NCBI GenBank assembly: GCA_018902385.1
Contig: JABSSW010000007.1
Coordinates: 372,001 to 436,000, forward strand
DNA length: 64,000 nt
DNA from: Physcia stellaris
Taxonomy: Eukaryota > Ascomycota > Lecanoromycetes > Caliciales > Physciaceae
Reading direction: 5' to 3'
Shown here: positions 45,531-55,193 of the stretch, piece by piece
Position numbering within the stretch: the stretch's first letter is position 1
Layout: the number at the start of each line of letters is the position of its first letter
The notes under the pieces: model-generated
The model's input: only the letters and a program-made list of their open reading frames with translations
The model's database searches: none
What the model was told of the DNA's origin: nothing
Made by a program: the position numbers and the translations under genes

Positions 45531-48020
45531 CTAAAACAGCTGCTTCAGGGTGTTCCGCAGAGTTGCGCTGAGGTCAAAGTTTGCCGGAGGGGTACACATT
45601 CCTCCACTGAAGCCCAAATCGCTAAGGTCATTGAACCACCCGTTCGCTCTGAACAAGATCCTGAAATTAGGGGTTGCGGGGAAGAGACCAGTATTTTCTT
45701 TGCCGCATCCCAGCAGTGCAAGCAGTATTTTCCATTGCTGTCTCGTAGTGTCCAACGTCGTTATCGTACACACCTGCCAGAACTCATCCACAATGAGTAT
45801 TGCCGGCTTAGAGTTCTGATCTTTTTGCCGCGTCTGGATAACCTGCTTCAAGATATTTATCGCGGACTCAAACTTAACTTTGCTGGATACAGATGCATCT
45901 TCAATGTCGAGTTTGTGCAGGTCGTATTCCTTGAGCTGGTCCTCCGGCTTGTTCTTTAGCAACTGAAAAATCAAACAATAAACAAAATCTAAGGCAGCTT
46001 GCAATGTTGTAGCGGTACGATCATACCGGTTGAGTGTGAGAAACTCGATGACCTCATACCCCATGCAGCGAGCTGTGTAATAGACTTCGTGTATGATGGC
46101 CGATACGTGCAACCGTTCTTTTCCAGGTTTAGTCAGGATACAGAGAGCTGACGGGGTCGGGCGCCGTATCCATTTCTGGATACAGTCTTTTGTTTCGTTT
46201 GAGATGCGAATTTGTTCTTTCGGCTTGAAGTGGTCAGGGCTGAATATCTCATTAGACCGATGTTCGTCGAACTTTCTCTGCAGTGCTTCCCAGGCTGTGA
46301 TAGAAGGCCGAGTCCTGATCTCAAGTTTGTTCATTGTTGCAATTCCCAGCTTCATTTTCTTTGGGGTCACGAAATGATAATATACGTTTTCCATACTATT
46401 GAGGAAGTCTTTGGACTTCGCGCGTTTATCAGGATCAATCTCGAAAGCTCCACGTAACGCTTCACTCATGTCTTTGAGGAATTCCGAAGCCTGGATTTCG
46501 CCTTGGCGGAGAAATTTCGACATCTTCGTACAATGGACGATGGGCCATGAACGGAGTTCTTGATCCACAGCCGGACTGAGGGCCTTGTCCTTGTGGAAGA
46601 GACCTCTAGAGCAATCTTCCCGGCGTTGGACAAAGTCAGCCCAGGCTGACGGTCCCCCAAACCCCCATATGATCAGTTCCATGATGATAGCTGCCAAGGA
46701 CCATACGTCCGTCTCCCGACCGATTAGAGTTCCTTCAGGTCCACTCATTTCAGGCGCGGCGTAAGGACCGCATCCATCTTTGGATGTTGTTTTAGTCGTC
46801 TTTCTTACGCCAGTTTCATCGGTCGAGGTGGCTTGGACCCTTGCAAGTCCCATATCCGATATTTTCCATTCGTTCTCATATACCAAAAAGTTGTTAGGCT
46901 TTAGGTCGCCATGTCGACAAACGAGGTTCGAGTAGTTGCGCATGTCACTATGCAGGAAGTCGAGGCCATCTGCAAGGTCGCAAGATTTCCTTACAATATC
47001 ACGAAATTGTTCTGCGTCTCCCTCGTCCCATTGAAGAGACCCCAATTTGCCTTCAAGCAGCTTCTGAAGGTCCCCTTGAGCCAAAGGATATATTACATGG
47101 GCTTCATTGCCCCGCTCAATGATTGCCAAGTGAACCATAATATGCTTAGATTTTCGGCTATTCTCACGATATTTTCGTAGGAAGTCAAGCTCTCTCTGGC
47201 TTTCAGAGGCTTCATTCATTGTCTTTAAGGCGAAACTGTCCTCAGCCTACAAGTAAAGTCAGCTTGGCGCAATCATTGCTTTAGCATAAAAGGTAAGACA
47301 AGCCTTGTTTGGACTCGCGCTTCCACTGGTGTTTTCCACCATAAGATGACCTTTGGCAATGCGAATTTCGTAAACTTTACCATAGGCCCCTTTGCCGATT
47401 TCTGATCTCCAAGTGATAGGAAGTGTGGTATGCTCATGAAAGCGCTTGCTTTCTCTACTCATCTCAAGTATTGGCACTGAGACGAGATGCATGGCACTTC
47501 TCAGGGAGATTGCTTCATCCATGGATAATCCGAGGTCGTCTAATACGGGAGAACTGGCGGCAGTAAGAGATTCGTCCGTCCATAAAGTATCTGCGTCAGT
47601 CAGAGACTCATCTGCCCATAAAGGATCTGCGTTATCCGGAATTGCATGTCGGAATACTTCACGAAAACGGCCATCGGATTCCCATTCTGCCAGTACCAGG
47701 GCAGTGAATATTCGCAGAGAAGTTGTCAAGATTACATGTTCCAAGGATTCCAAACAGCCAAGGTCATCTAGTAGGTCTTGGAGCTTATGCTCGGCCAGCC
47801 AGAATTCGTTAATAGAGTGCACTGGAATAAACAATGTCTGCTTGTCGTACGTGCAGACCTGCTCTCGTCGCAGGAGTTTTCGCAGTTCTTGAAGCGAGAA
47901 GTTGCTGTTAGACCGATAGGAAGGGCCCAGCCTCTTGGTTCTGCGAAACATTTTCTCCTCTCCCCTATCAAGGTTTTGTGAAGAAATAGATCTGTTGCGT
48001 TTCTCTGAGTTGACTGGCAT
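45531..48020 (-). CDS. Protein kinase fused to a degenerate STAND/NACHT-like NTPase
   Basis: There are two long frames, 48020 to about 47310 and about 47265 to 45531, joined by one intron whose donor I cannot fix. The spliced start of the second part reads AEDSFALKTMNE. The N-terminal 190 residues are helical, with a small internal repeat (DPLWADESLTDADTLWTDESL). The kinase domain has the Gly loop EIGKGAYGKVYE, the Lys in FALKT, the catalytic loop CRHGDLKPNNFLV (HGD for HRD), SDMGLAR (DMG for DFG) and APEMSG with DVWSLAA. After the kinase lies a region with CILTKPGKERLHVSAII, where a P-loop would stand but GxGK[ST] is lost, then AILIVDEFWQV (Walker B-like) and FRILFRANG (sensor-like). The protein ends soon after, without repeats. 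Lys, Asp and Asn of the kinase are kept, so catalysis is possible, while NTP hydrolysis by the second domain is doubtful. Confidence 0.75.
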
Positions 48021-48599
48021 TATTGCTAAGGAAGCCTTTCAGTACCCAATGTTCAGAGTTGCAAACGTAGCAGAAATAGGTTTTCAGCGGTAGAGAGCAA
48101 TCAGGTCCTTTCCTAAAAACAAGAACTACCGTGCTGTCTTACAGCACACTTATCTGACCCAACGATAGAAGCAATTGGTAAGGCCGCGGGAAACGATCTA
48201 CCATAGCCTTAGAGTCAACTCCCCTCAGGGAATACCTTGCAGCCTTAGTGTCTCGCTGTGGGCCATCGACCGGAGGCTTAGACTGAGCCACTGCATGTGA
48301 TCACAGGCGGGCATCCGATACCCACCCGAGAGACAAGGCAGAAGCAGGGCGCCGTAAAAGCACCGCACCGCAGTAAGCACTGCCCCACTCTGGGGCGGTG
48401 GATTGCCAGGCCGCAGGCAAACATTTCCTTTGCACTTGCCAAAAAGAGCCATGTCTCCGAATATAAGTTCTGCTGCCTTCGAGTATTGGTGAGAAGTGTT
48501 TTTCCACTTCCACCAACTTTTCTCAAACCCTGTTAGATACTGGGTAACTGTGCTATTGTTTGCTATCCTGGCAGCTTGCCGAAAGCTTTGGCTGCTCAA
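48021..48599. other. Intergenic, GC-rich with strong hairpin
   Basis: This is the upstream region of the kinase fusion and of the small + strand gene. Bases 48230-48430 are clearly more GC-rich than the surroundings and contain the hairpin listed next. Open frames on both strands here are domain-free. Confidence 0.4.
48378..48400. other. Nine-base-pair hairpin
   Basis: CACTGCCCC at 48378-48386 pairs with GGGGCGGTG at 48392-48400 (one G-T wobble) around a 5-base loop ACTCT. It sits in a GC-rich patch between two genes. It could be part of a structured RNA or a decayed element end; no RNA family is recognised. Confidence 0.4.
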
Positions 48600-48969
48600 A
48601 TGGCAGACGTCAAACAAGTCATCTCACTCCAAGGAGTCGGAGGCTACATTGCTCCAGAAGACCTGGAAAAATTGCTGGAACAAAAGTTCGGCCGCGAAAT
48701 TAAAGTTATTGTCCGTATGCCAAAGCTGGACAGACCGATTTATCATGCCTTCCACTTGGCTGACAGAATCTCTATGCAGGTAAAAATTGATAGTTACTTG
48801 TTCCATGCGCCAGAGAAGCCCACTGAGGTAAGCGCAAAACCTACGCTCCAGAGATACTGAGGTTCTTCAAAGCAGTCTAACAATGTTCAACGTCTAGGAA
48901 GAATTGAAGTATGAACCATTATCAGGTTATCGCTACGATGAGTTGTACCTAACCTTACTAATGATGTGA
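48600..48969 (+). CDS. Small orphan protein
   Basis: Two exons (48600-48827, 48898-48969) close to 99 residues, starting MADVKQVISLQGVGGYIAPE. The intron 48828-48897 has GTAAGC and CGTCTAG ends. The protein has the look of a small alpha/beta domain (GVGGYIAPEDLEKLLEQKFG, then REIKVIVRMPKLD) with no signal peptide or membrane helix. I do not recognise the family. A donor-like GTAAAA at 48780 could give a different product. It is divergent from the kinase-NTPase gene, and a joint function is only a guess. Confidence 0.4.
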
Positions 48970-49952
48970 TAGTTCTATCAAGCAGAAGAAAAGAGTGGTG
49001 TTACCGTGATAGCCTACCCACTTTGATGACTACCGCCTGATCGAACATTCAATCGGGACAGTATTTGATGGGTAGGTGTCTTCAAGTCGGCAAGGGCGCA
49101 ATGTGATGAAGCAAGCACATCTGTTGTTGTTGATTATATCTTCCATTGCAGATCACCTCGCTTCTGTTCACCAGACCTTCTAAGCGATGTAAATTCTGTT
49201 TGGTGTGCTGCTCGTTACGAAGAGAAACGAGGATAATTAGCACATGGGCAGGAGGTCAAGAATCGAGACCCGATAGGTCAATAAATGAATGTTATACTCC
49301 TGGTGTAAGGTATGTGGATTATGACTATCTAGGAGGGTGCTACAGGTGGTTTTGTAGAAGGCCGAATGCCAAGCATATAGGGCTAGTCACGTGCAACATG
49401 CCATCGGGCCAATTATCAGTTTCCTGTTACCTTACTTCCTCATTACACGAAGCTATGCCTTATGTGGCTTAGTTGTATCAATCGTGGTGTGAATGAGGTC
49501 TCGGAGATCGCAGGTTGTTACTTTAACATTTTGTTGAATCCATCTCTTTAGAGCTTTTCCAGCATGAACAAAATCGTTGCGACTTCTTGGCCTTTGTCTC
49601 TCGCCTTCCGCCACCCACAACCGATATATCGTGTGTCGCACTCTCTCTAGGCGCTGGTCTGCACACAACAAAACGTTCTTCCTCTCATCAACTTAGTGGC
49701 TTCCATTTTCAACCCTTCTCAGTCTTGCAAAGGGCGTCCCGATAGATCTCATCTTGGGCAATAAAGAGTTCTAAGTAGGGTTAGACCTGGCCTTACAACG
49801 CGTTCCGGCGGCATGAGAAAGAACAATGGTTGAAATGACTAGTGCGCACTGTTGCATCCCCTTGGTGCCACTCCCAAGAATTTGTGGTTCCCAACCTCAG
49901 GGTCTTGATTGGGGACTGAATCTACACGATCATAAGTAGCGTTCCACATTGA
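48970..49952. other. Intergenic, possible remnant of an ethanolamine kinase 5' end
   Basis: There is no complete gene. Near 49850-49880 one frame reads CIPLVPLPR, which recalls the start of fungal ethanolamine kinases (IP.IPL.Y), but the expected FTDGITNTLLK block is absent before the open stretch that follows. Confidence 0.35.
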
Positions 49953-51030
49953 AGTCGGCAATTAGAGAGGGAGCTACCAGGTCAATCCGTATCTGAAAGT
50001 GAGAGAGACGCGGTTCTCCTGCGGGCTTACGGTACCGGTTCTGAGATATTGGTGGACCGCGATATGGAAGCCCGTACCCACGCCTTGCTCACAGAGTACA
50101 AGCTTGCGCCGCCTCTACTTGCCCGCTTTGAGAATGGCCTTCTTTACAGATTCGCTCCAGGCCGGGTATGCAACGCCAGAGATTTGGGTAGAGAATCTGT
50201 GTGGCGTGCAGTAGCCACAAGGCTAGGAGAGTGGCATGCACGCCTGCCTCTGGCAGACAAGAACAGAGACAAACAACGTAATATTTGGACAGTCTTACAG
50301 CAGTGGGTGGACGCTCTCCCAATGGATTCATCGGAGGAATTGGCAAGAAAAGATAAGTTGGTGAAGGCGCTTCATAGATCACTGGCGGATCTTGGGCAAA
50401 CACAATATCAGAACAGCAAGAATGTAAGTCCATGGTATAAGTCTTCCTTACTAAAGCTCGCAGAAGCTACTACCTTTGACGCTAATCAGTCGTGAACTGG
50501 CTGATCCTGTCCAGTTTGTGCTTGGCCATTGCGACCTACTCAGCGGCAATGTGATCATACCCGAGAATCCTGATATCTCCCAAGCAGAATTGAATCAGCA
50601 AATCAGTTTCATTGACTATGAGTTCGCCATGCCTTGTCCGGCAGCTTTCGATATTGCGAATCACTTCTCTGAATGGGGAGGTTTCGAATGCGACTACACC
50701 TTGCTCCCCACACAAGCCGTACGACGTGCATTCATAGAGCAATACCTCCAGAGCTACACGCTTCACGCCGAAAAGGGTCGCTCTCCGGTCGTCGTGTCTG
50801 CAGAAGCACTGTCTGACGAAGTCAATACATACAGAGGGATTCCGGGCCTATACTGGGGTCTGCATGCTTTGATCGAAATCAAAATCACGCACGTAGATTT
50901 TGACTGGGCATCGTACGCCGAGCGTAGATTGGCAGAATACTGGGCATGGCGTGGTGAGGTGGACGGGACAAGAGCAGAGGAGGGTAGGGAGATGCCACTT
51001 CGTGAGCGGAGATGGACGCGAGGAACATGA
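49953..51030 (+). CDS. Ethanolamine/choline kinase-like, 5'-truncated
   Basis: This is an open stretch of 340 residues over two exons (49953-50434, 50490-51030); the intron uses CCATG/GTATAA and CTAATCAG. It matches the C-terminal three quarters of ethanolamine kinases, which make phosphoethanolamine for the Kennedy pathway: ERDAVLLRAYGTGSEILVDR, then LGHCDLLSGNVI (Brenner motif HxDxxxxN, with Cys before Asp) and ISFIDYEFAMP supplying the metal-binding Asp. GLYWGLHALIEIKI is the typical C-terminal helix. About the first 100 residues of the family, including the FTDGITN nucleotide loop, are not found. A stop lies at 49950 and no ATG opens the frame before 50047. Either distant 5' exons exist or the gene is a truncated relic whose remaining frame has stayed open. 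Confidence 0.65.
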
Positions 51031-51759
51031 TCTCATCCTATTAGCATCTTACCCTTCACAGCTCTATTCGCATTCGAACCGATCTCACAGCCGAGCTATT
51101 TCACTGATCCGCAAGGGCTTGGCATTATTTTCACCGTTCCAGTCGTTGCTGCTACAACGTATTTCGTACTTCAGAAGTGTGATTTCGTAGCCAACCACTA
51201 GAAATTCTGATGTATGCTGAGGTACAACATAGTGCGGGACCGCGTACCAAGCATGAGGTGTTTGTTACCTGCCCAAACATGAAAGATAGCCCACGCGGCA
51301 CCAGTGCCTGAACTTGTAAGATATCGCGTAGGTCCACTGTCCTATCTCCCAGGTGGCAGATAAGCGTCATCTCTAAGAGCACTGCTTTCCTCGTTTTCCT
51401 CTTACCATCTCCAGAGGAACTTTACGACTAATCAAAGAGAGCGGAGGAAAACTTTGCTCGAGACTTTCCTGCAGAGAAATTGTCGTATGATATGAGGAAG
51501 GAAAACACCGTTTCGTTACATGTGAATCTATGTCGCACTGAGCTCGCATTTGCTGAGTGTGAATGATAGGAGCTACGAGTGAATCAAGGGAGTGATGGGT
51601 GTCAGGCCTGTGTAACACGAGCTCGTACCCTACCCCATCACATGCGGTCAGGTCACCAGCTCGTTCACTGGGGCCCTCTGCCATACCTAGCATACATAAC
51701 CCCTTGCTTTCCGAACCTGGACTTTTATTACCCACTTTACTATATATTCCTGATAGGAG
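51031..51759. other. Intergenic between the two small-molecule kinase genes
   Basis: About 730 bp with no supported gene. It contains the promoter of the fructosamine-kinase-like gene. Confidence 0.4.
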
Positions 51760-53371
51760 ATGGCGGCCAATATCCCCTCAGCGGCGGACGCCGTAAAGGA
51801 TAAACCCGAAGAAGACGTCGAGATTGACGACGAGGTAGCCAAGCGTGAGCTCCCCATTCCCCATCTCCTTCTCTAATTGGCAATGGGGCAGACTGAGATA
51901 CGTGCGGTAGATTTCCCCCCAGGCTCCAAGCTCCTCTCAGCCAAAACCCACGGCGCAAGCTTCTGGACCCGGACAGCCAGGGTCACTGTCGAACTTCCAA
52001 ATGGCTCGCCACAGATGTTCTTCCTCAAGATCGGCAAAGATCGTTCCATGCTGCAGAGCGAATTCGAAGGCGTCACGGCACTGCATGGCGTTGTACCCGA
52101 GCTGGTGCCGCGGCCTATTGCGTGGGGAGAATACAAATCGATACCATCTACGTATTTTTATTTGGCCGATTTCGTGCCTATGATAATGGAAATGCCGGAG
52201 CCGCGGGCGTTTTGCGCGTTGCTGGCGAGATTGCATAAAGAAAGCATCCCGCTTTCTCCAAATGGGAAATTCGGCTTTCATGTTCAGACTTTCACAGTAC
52301 GTCGTTCTCCAGTAGATTTCGGACTTCGCTCGTTGCTTGATCTCTGGTTTGAAAGGCGCCCGCCCCGGACAATAAAGAGTGCCGATCTTGCATCGAAATT
52401 CAGGTTACCCGTGCTTGGAACGTTTTATCTTGCATTGACATGAATGGAGCTTTGGAAATGATGTTGTTCCGTAGTCGGGCTACCAACACTTCGTTCTGCA
52501 TTATGTACGGGCCGAGTGGCGGATTTTCTGAAGGATATCATTCGAATTCAGGTTACCCGTGCTTGGAACATTTTATCTTGCATTGATATTTATAGGAGCT
52601 TTGGAAATGATCTTGTTCCGTAGTCGAGCTACCATCGCTTCGTTCGAGCAGATACTAACTTTATATCTGCACATAGGGTACAATGCCTTTGGAGGTGTCC
52701 TGGTGTGATACATGGGAAGAAAGCTATAGTCGAGGTCTGCGGGATTTCACAGAACAGGAGAAGAAAGCGCAGGGCCCCAGCGAGGAACTTGAAAAGTTGT
52801 ATCCACTGCTGTTTGATCAAGTCATTCCGCGATTGCTTCGACCCCTGAACACTGAGGGAAGAATGATTAAGCCAGTTTTAGTGCATGGGGACTTGTGGTA
52901 CGGCAACATGGCAACGAATGCCGAAACAGGTGCTCCGATTTCTTTCGACCCTGCAGTCTCCTGGGCACACAATGAATGTCAGTAGCTTTTATCGTCCGTC
53001 AAAGCTAGTTAACCAGTGCAACAGATGAACTTGCTACCTTCAATGTGCCGCGATATAAGATAGGGCCGCAGTACATGCGAGAATACCACAAACTCTTCCC
53101 AGTCTCTCCTCCTGAAGAGGACTATGAAGATAGACACATACTTTACTCGATGTATGTAGTACCTCAGCTTGTGTGATACCGCAACTCATGCTAACGATGT
53201 AGCCACTGTCATTTCTGTGCTTCGACGCTGTACCCGACGTCGACGAAATTCCGTGAAGAGTGAGCACGCCCATTCGTCGCTGACAGTTCTAGCTGACATT
53301 TTTAAAGGGCAATCCAGGACATTACTTACCTTGTGGAGAAATACGCGAGTAAGATAGGCGAAACATCCTGA
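51760..53371 (+). CDS. Fructosamine-3-kinase / ketosamine kinase family protein
   Basis: Fructosamine-3-kinase relatives phosphorylate sugar adducts on protein amines so that they fall off, or act on related ketosamines. Six exons fit and close to 342 residues: 51760-51834, 51892-52296, 52677-52977, 53025-53151, 53203-53259 and 53308-53371. Signatures are SKLLSAKTHGASFWTRTARV, FFLKIGKDRSMLQSEFEG, and the catalytic VLVHGDLWYGNMATN with ISFDPAVSWAHNEYELATF downstream, where the Tyr is made by splicing. IHCHFCASTLYPTSTKFRE and a helix close the protein. Fungal members of this APH-fold family are mostly uncharacterised. The second intron (52297-52676, about 380 nt) is far longer than any other here because of a tandem duplication. 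It is a neighbour of another APH-fold kinase, but the two are not close paralogs. Confidence 0.85.
52397..52647 (+). repeat. Tandem duplication inside an intron (period about 148 bp)
   Basis: About 100 bp starting TTCAGGTTACCCGTGCTTGG at 52397 recurs at 52545 in the same direction, with further identical words TTTTATCTTGCATTGA, GGAGCTTTGGAAATGAT and TTGTTCCGTAGTCG. The copies differ at about one in ten positions. Both lie wholly within intron 2 of the fructosamine-kinase-like gene, and the second copy ends next to the acceptor. Confidence 0.85.
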
Positions 53372-55193
53372 TGTTCAAGGCTGTTTGTAGAACGAGTCGG
53401 AAATGGGAAAGGAACGGTAGCAAAGCAACTCGGAGATTCAACGGTTCAACTTTTCATTAGTCATCCATAGTACAATAGGAGAGCAAACTTGGTCGTCCTC
53501 GAATCTTACGCGCATCCACGCATAACAGCCCATATTGCACTCAAACTTCGCTTCATCTGGTGTAGAGAATGCCACTGCTGAGCTCTGTCCAGAAGTGGAA
53601 TACGGGGGAGGGGATGTTACCAAAGAAAAGGCAAACAAGGTCAACCTTCGAAGGAGTATTGAAACATGCTGTCGAATACCATCAGACATTCATTATAGAT
53701 GAGGGACAATCTTACGGAGAAGTCGGCCATTACCAGAGGTATGTTTGTCGGTTACCCAGAGTAGTATTTGCTTTTGCGCTTATCGACAAGCCGATATCGA
53801 GCGTGTACATTATTGATAATACACACTGTCAACTAGTAGAACATCAATGAGTCTAGGTAAGCGTTGGTTGATGTATTGAATAAACTACTATTGATAGCTT
53901 GGGAACTCGGAAGATCCCAGAGATGGAACCTCGTGAACTGATCCTCTCCTCGCTCGGAAGCAAACCAGCCGCGTTCCGCTAGCGGTCTTCCCCTCGTTCT
54001 CCCAAGCCGTCGAACCGCTTGTCCGCGTTCCTACCTCCGTATCATCACATGAAGTCGAATGAGAAGTCAAGTCCAGAGAATTAGCAATCCTGGCTCATTG
54101 CATACGTACCAGCATCTCTCAGCATATGAATCCCCTTTGAACATGCCATCGAACCGGCCATATGCGGAGGGAGCCGTGACGGTCAAATTTGCAGAGCTCA
54201 ACAACGGTCCCCAATGACGCCGGAGTGTCGACGCAGTACCTAATTGATACTGGCAATCCAGGCGGGCGCCAGCCATCTGATACTGAAGGACTCAAGTCTC
54301 GGCAAGCTCCTGTGCATGGCCAGTTCGGTGAGGCTCTGTCTGAGACACGCTATGTTGGGGGACTAGAGATGCATGACCAATGCATCTTGCCAAACGCCAA
54401 ACAACCAAACGCTTTCACTCATGCTTCTCTCCATTGAGAACGGCAACTCATGGAACATCCTCATCAATGCCAGACAAGATGCCTTCTTGGCTCGAAACTA
54501 TGGCTTGCTGGGCAAAGCAGGAAAAGCATATCCAGTCTTGGCACAGGCTTGGTTTGGCGACGGAGCGCGCATCTTCCGTGAGTGCAGTCAATCATCGACA
54601 AGCAGAACGCTGCTTGACAAAGGTTCTCAAAAGTGAATGGTATCCGGTCACTTCCTGAGCCTGCGCCAGCTGTCTTACGAATACGCTCCTTCTTACTGTT
54701 GACACTGGCCAAGCCACGCCGCCTTCAGCGCTAAACTGGCAGGGCCCAGCTTCATCGCCACAAGTCTCGATTAGCTATTCAACAACACAATAGCTCGAGT
54801 ATTGTCCTCTTTTCGAAGCATTTCACTCCTTGTGTTCATTTGTCCTTTACAACTAATGATAATCAAACATCCTTGGGAAACACCTTCCAGCTGAGCTGCG
54901 AACCGGAAGTTAAAGTCGTGTCACCGAAAGCCTACGTCAGCGACTTACGTACCACACTCGCCACATTATTGTACCACCGTTATTTTCACCACAGCCTTCC
55001 AGAGATCTGTCATCCACCTGCAAGCTCAAGACACATCCCAACTGTGTTCAGAGGAGGCCGCCACTCCACATACCCAGATCCCACCCACGTCAGCTCACCT
55101 TCCTACATTCCGGCGCTTCGGAATTTATACGATCATTTGCGTATTCTTGCAGAGCTACAATTAACTTTCTACCGGACGTTGTTCAAGCTCTCA
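53372..55193. other. Long intergenic region before the aspartic protease
   Basis: About 1.8 kb. Short open frames near 53569-53850 and 54189-54658 show no domains. An open frame continues 118 codons upstream of the protease ATG, but it lacks a signal peptide and similarity, so it is leader sequence. Confidence 0.45.

Noticed and set aside
51892-51912. A GCGGTAGATTTC word like the SINE-like core inside the fructosamine-kinase-like gene
   Set aside because: It codes conserved protein sequence (IRAVDFPPG) and has no neighbouring A- or B-box words, so it is a chance match.
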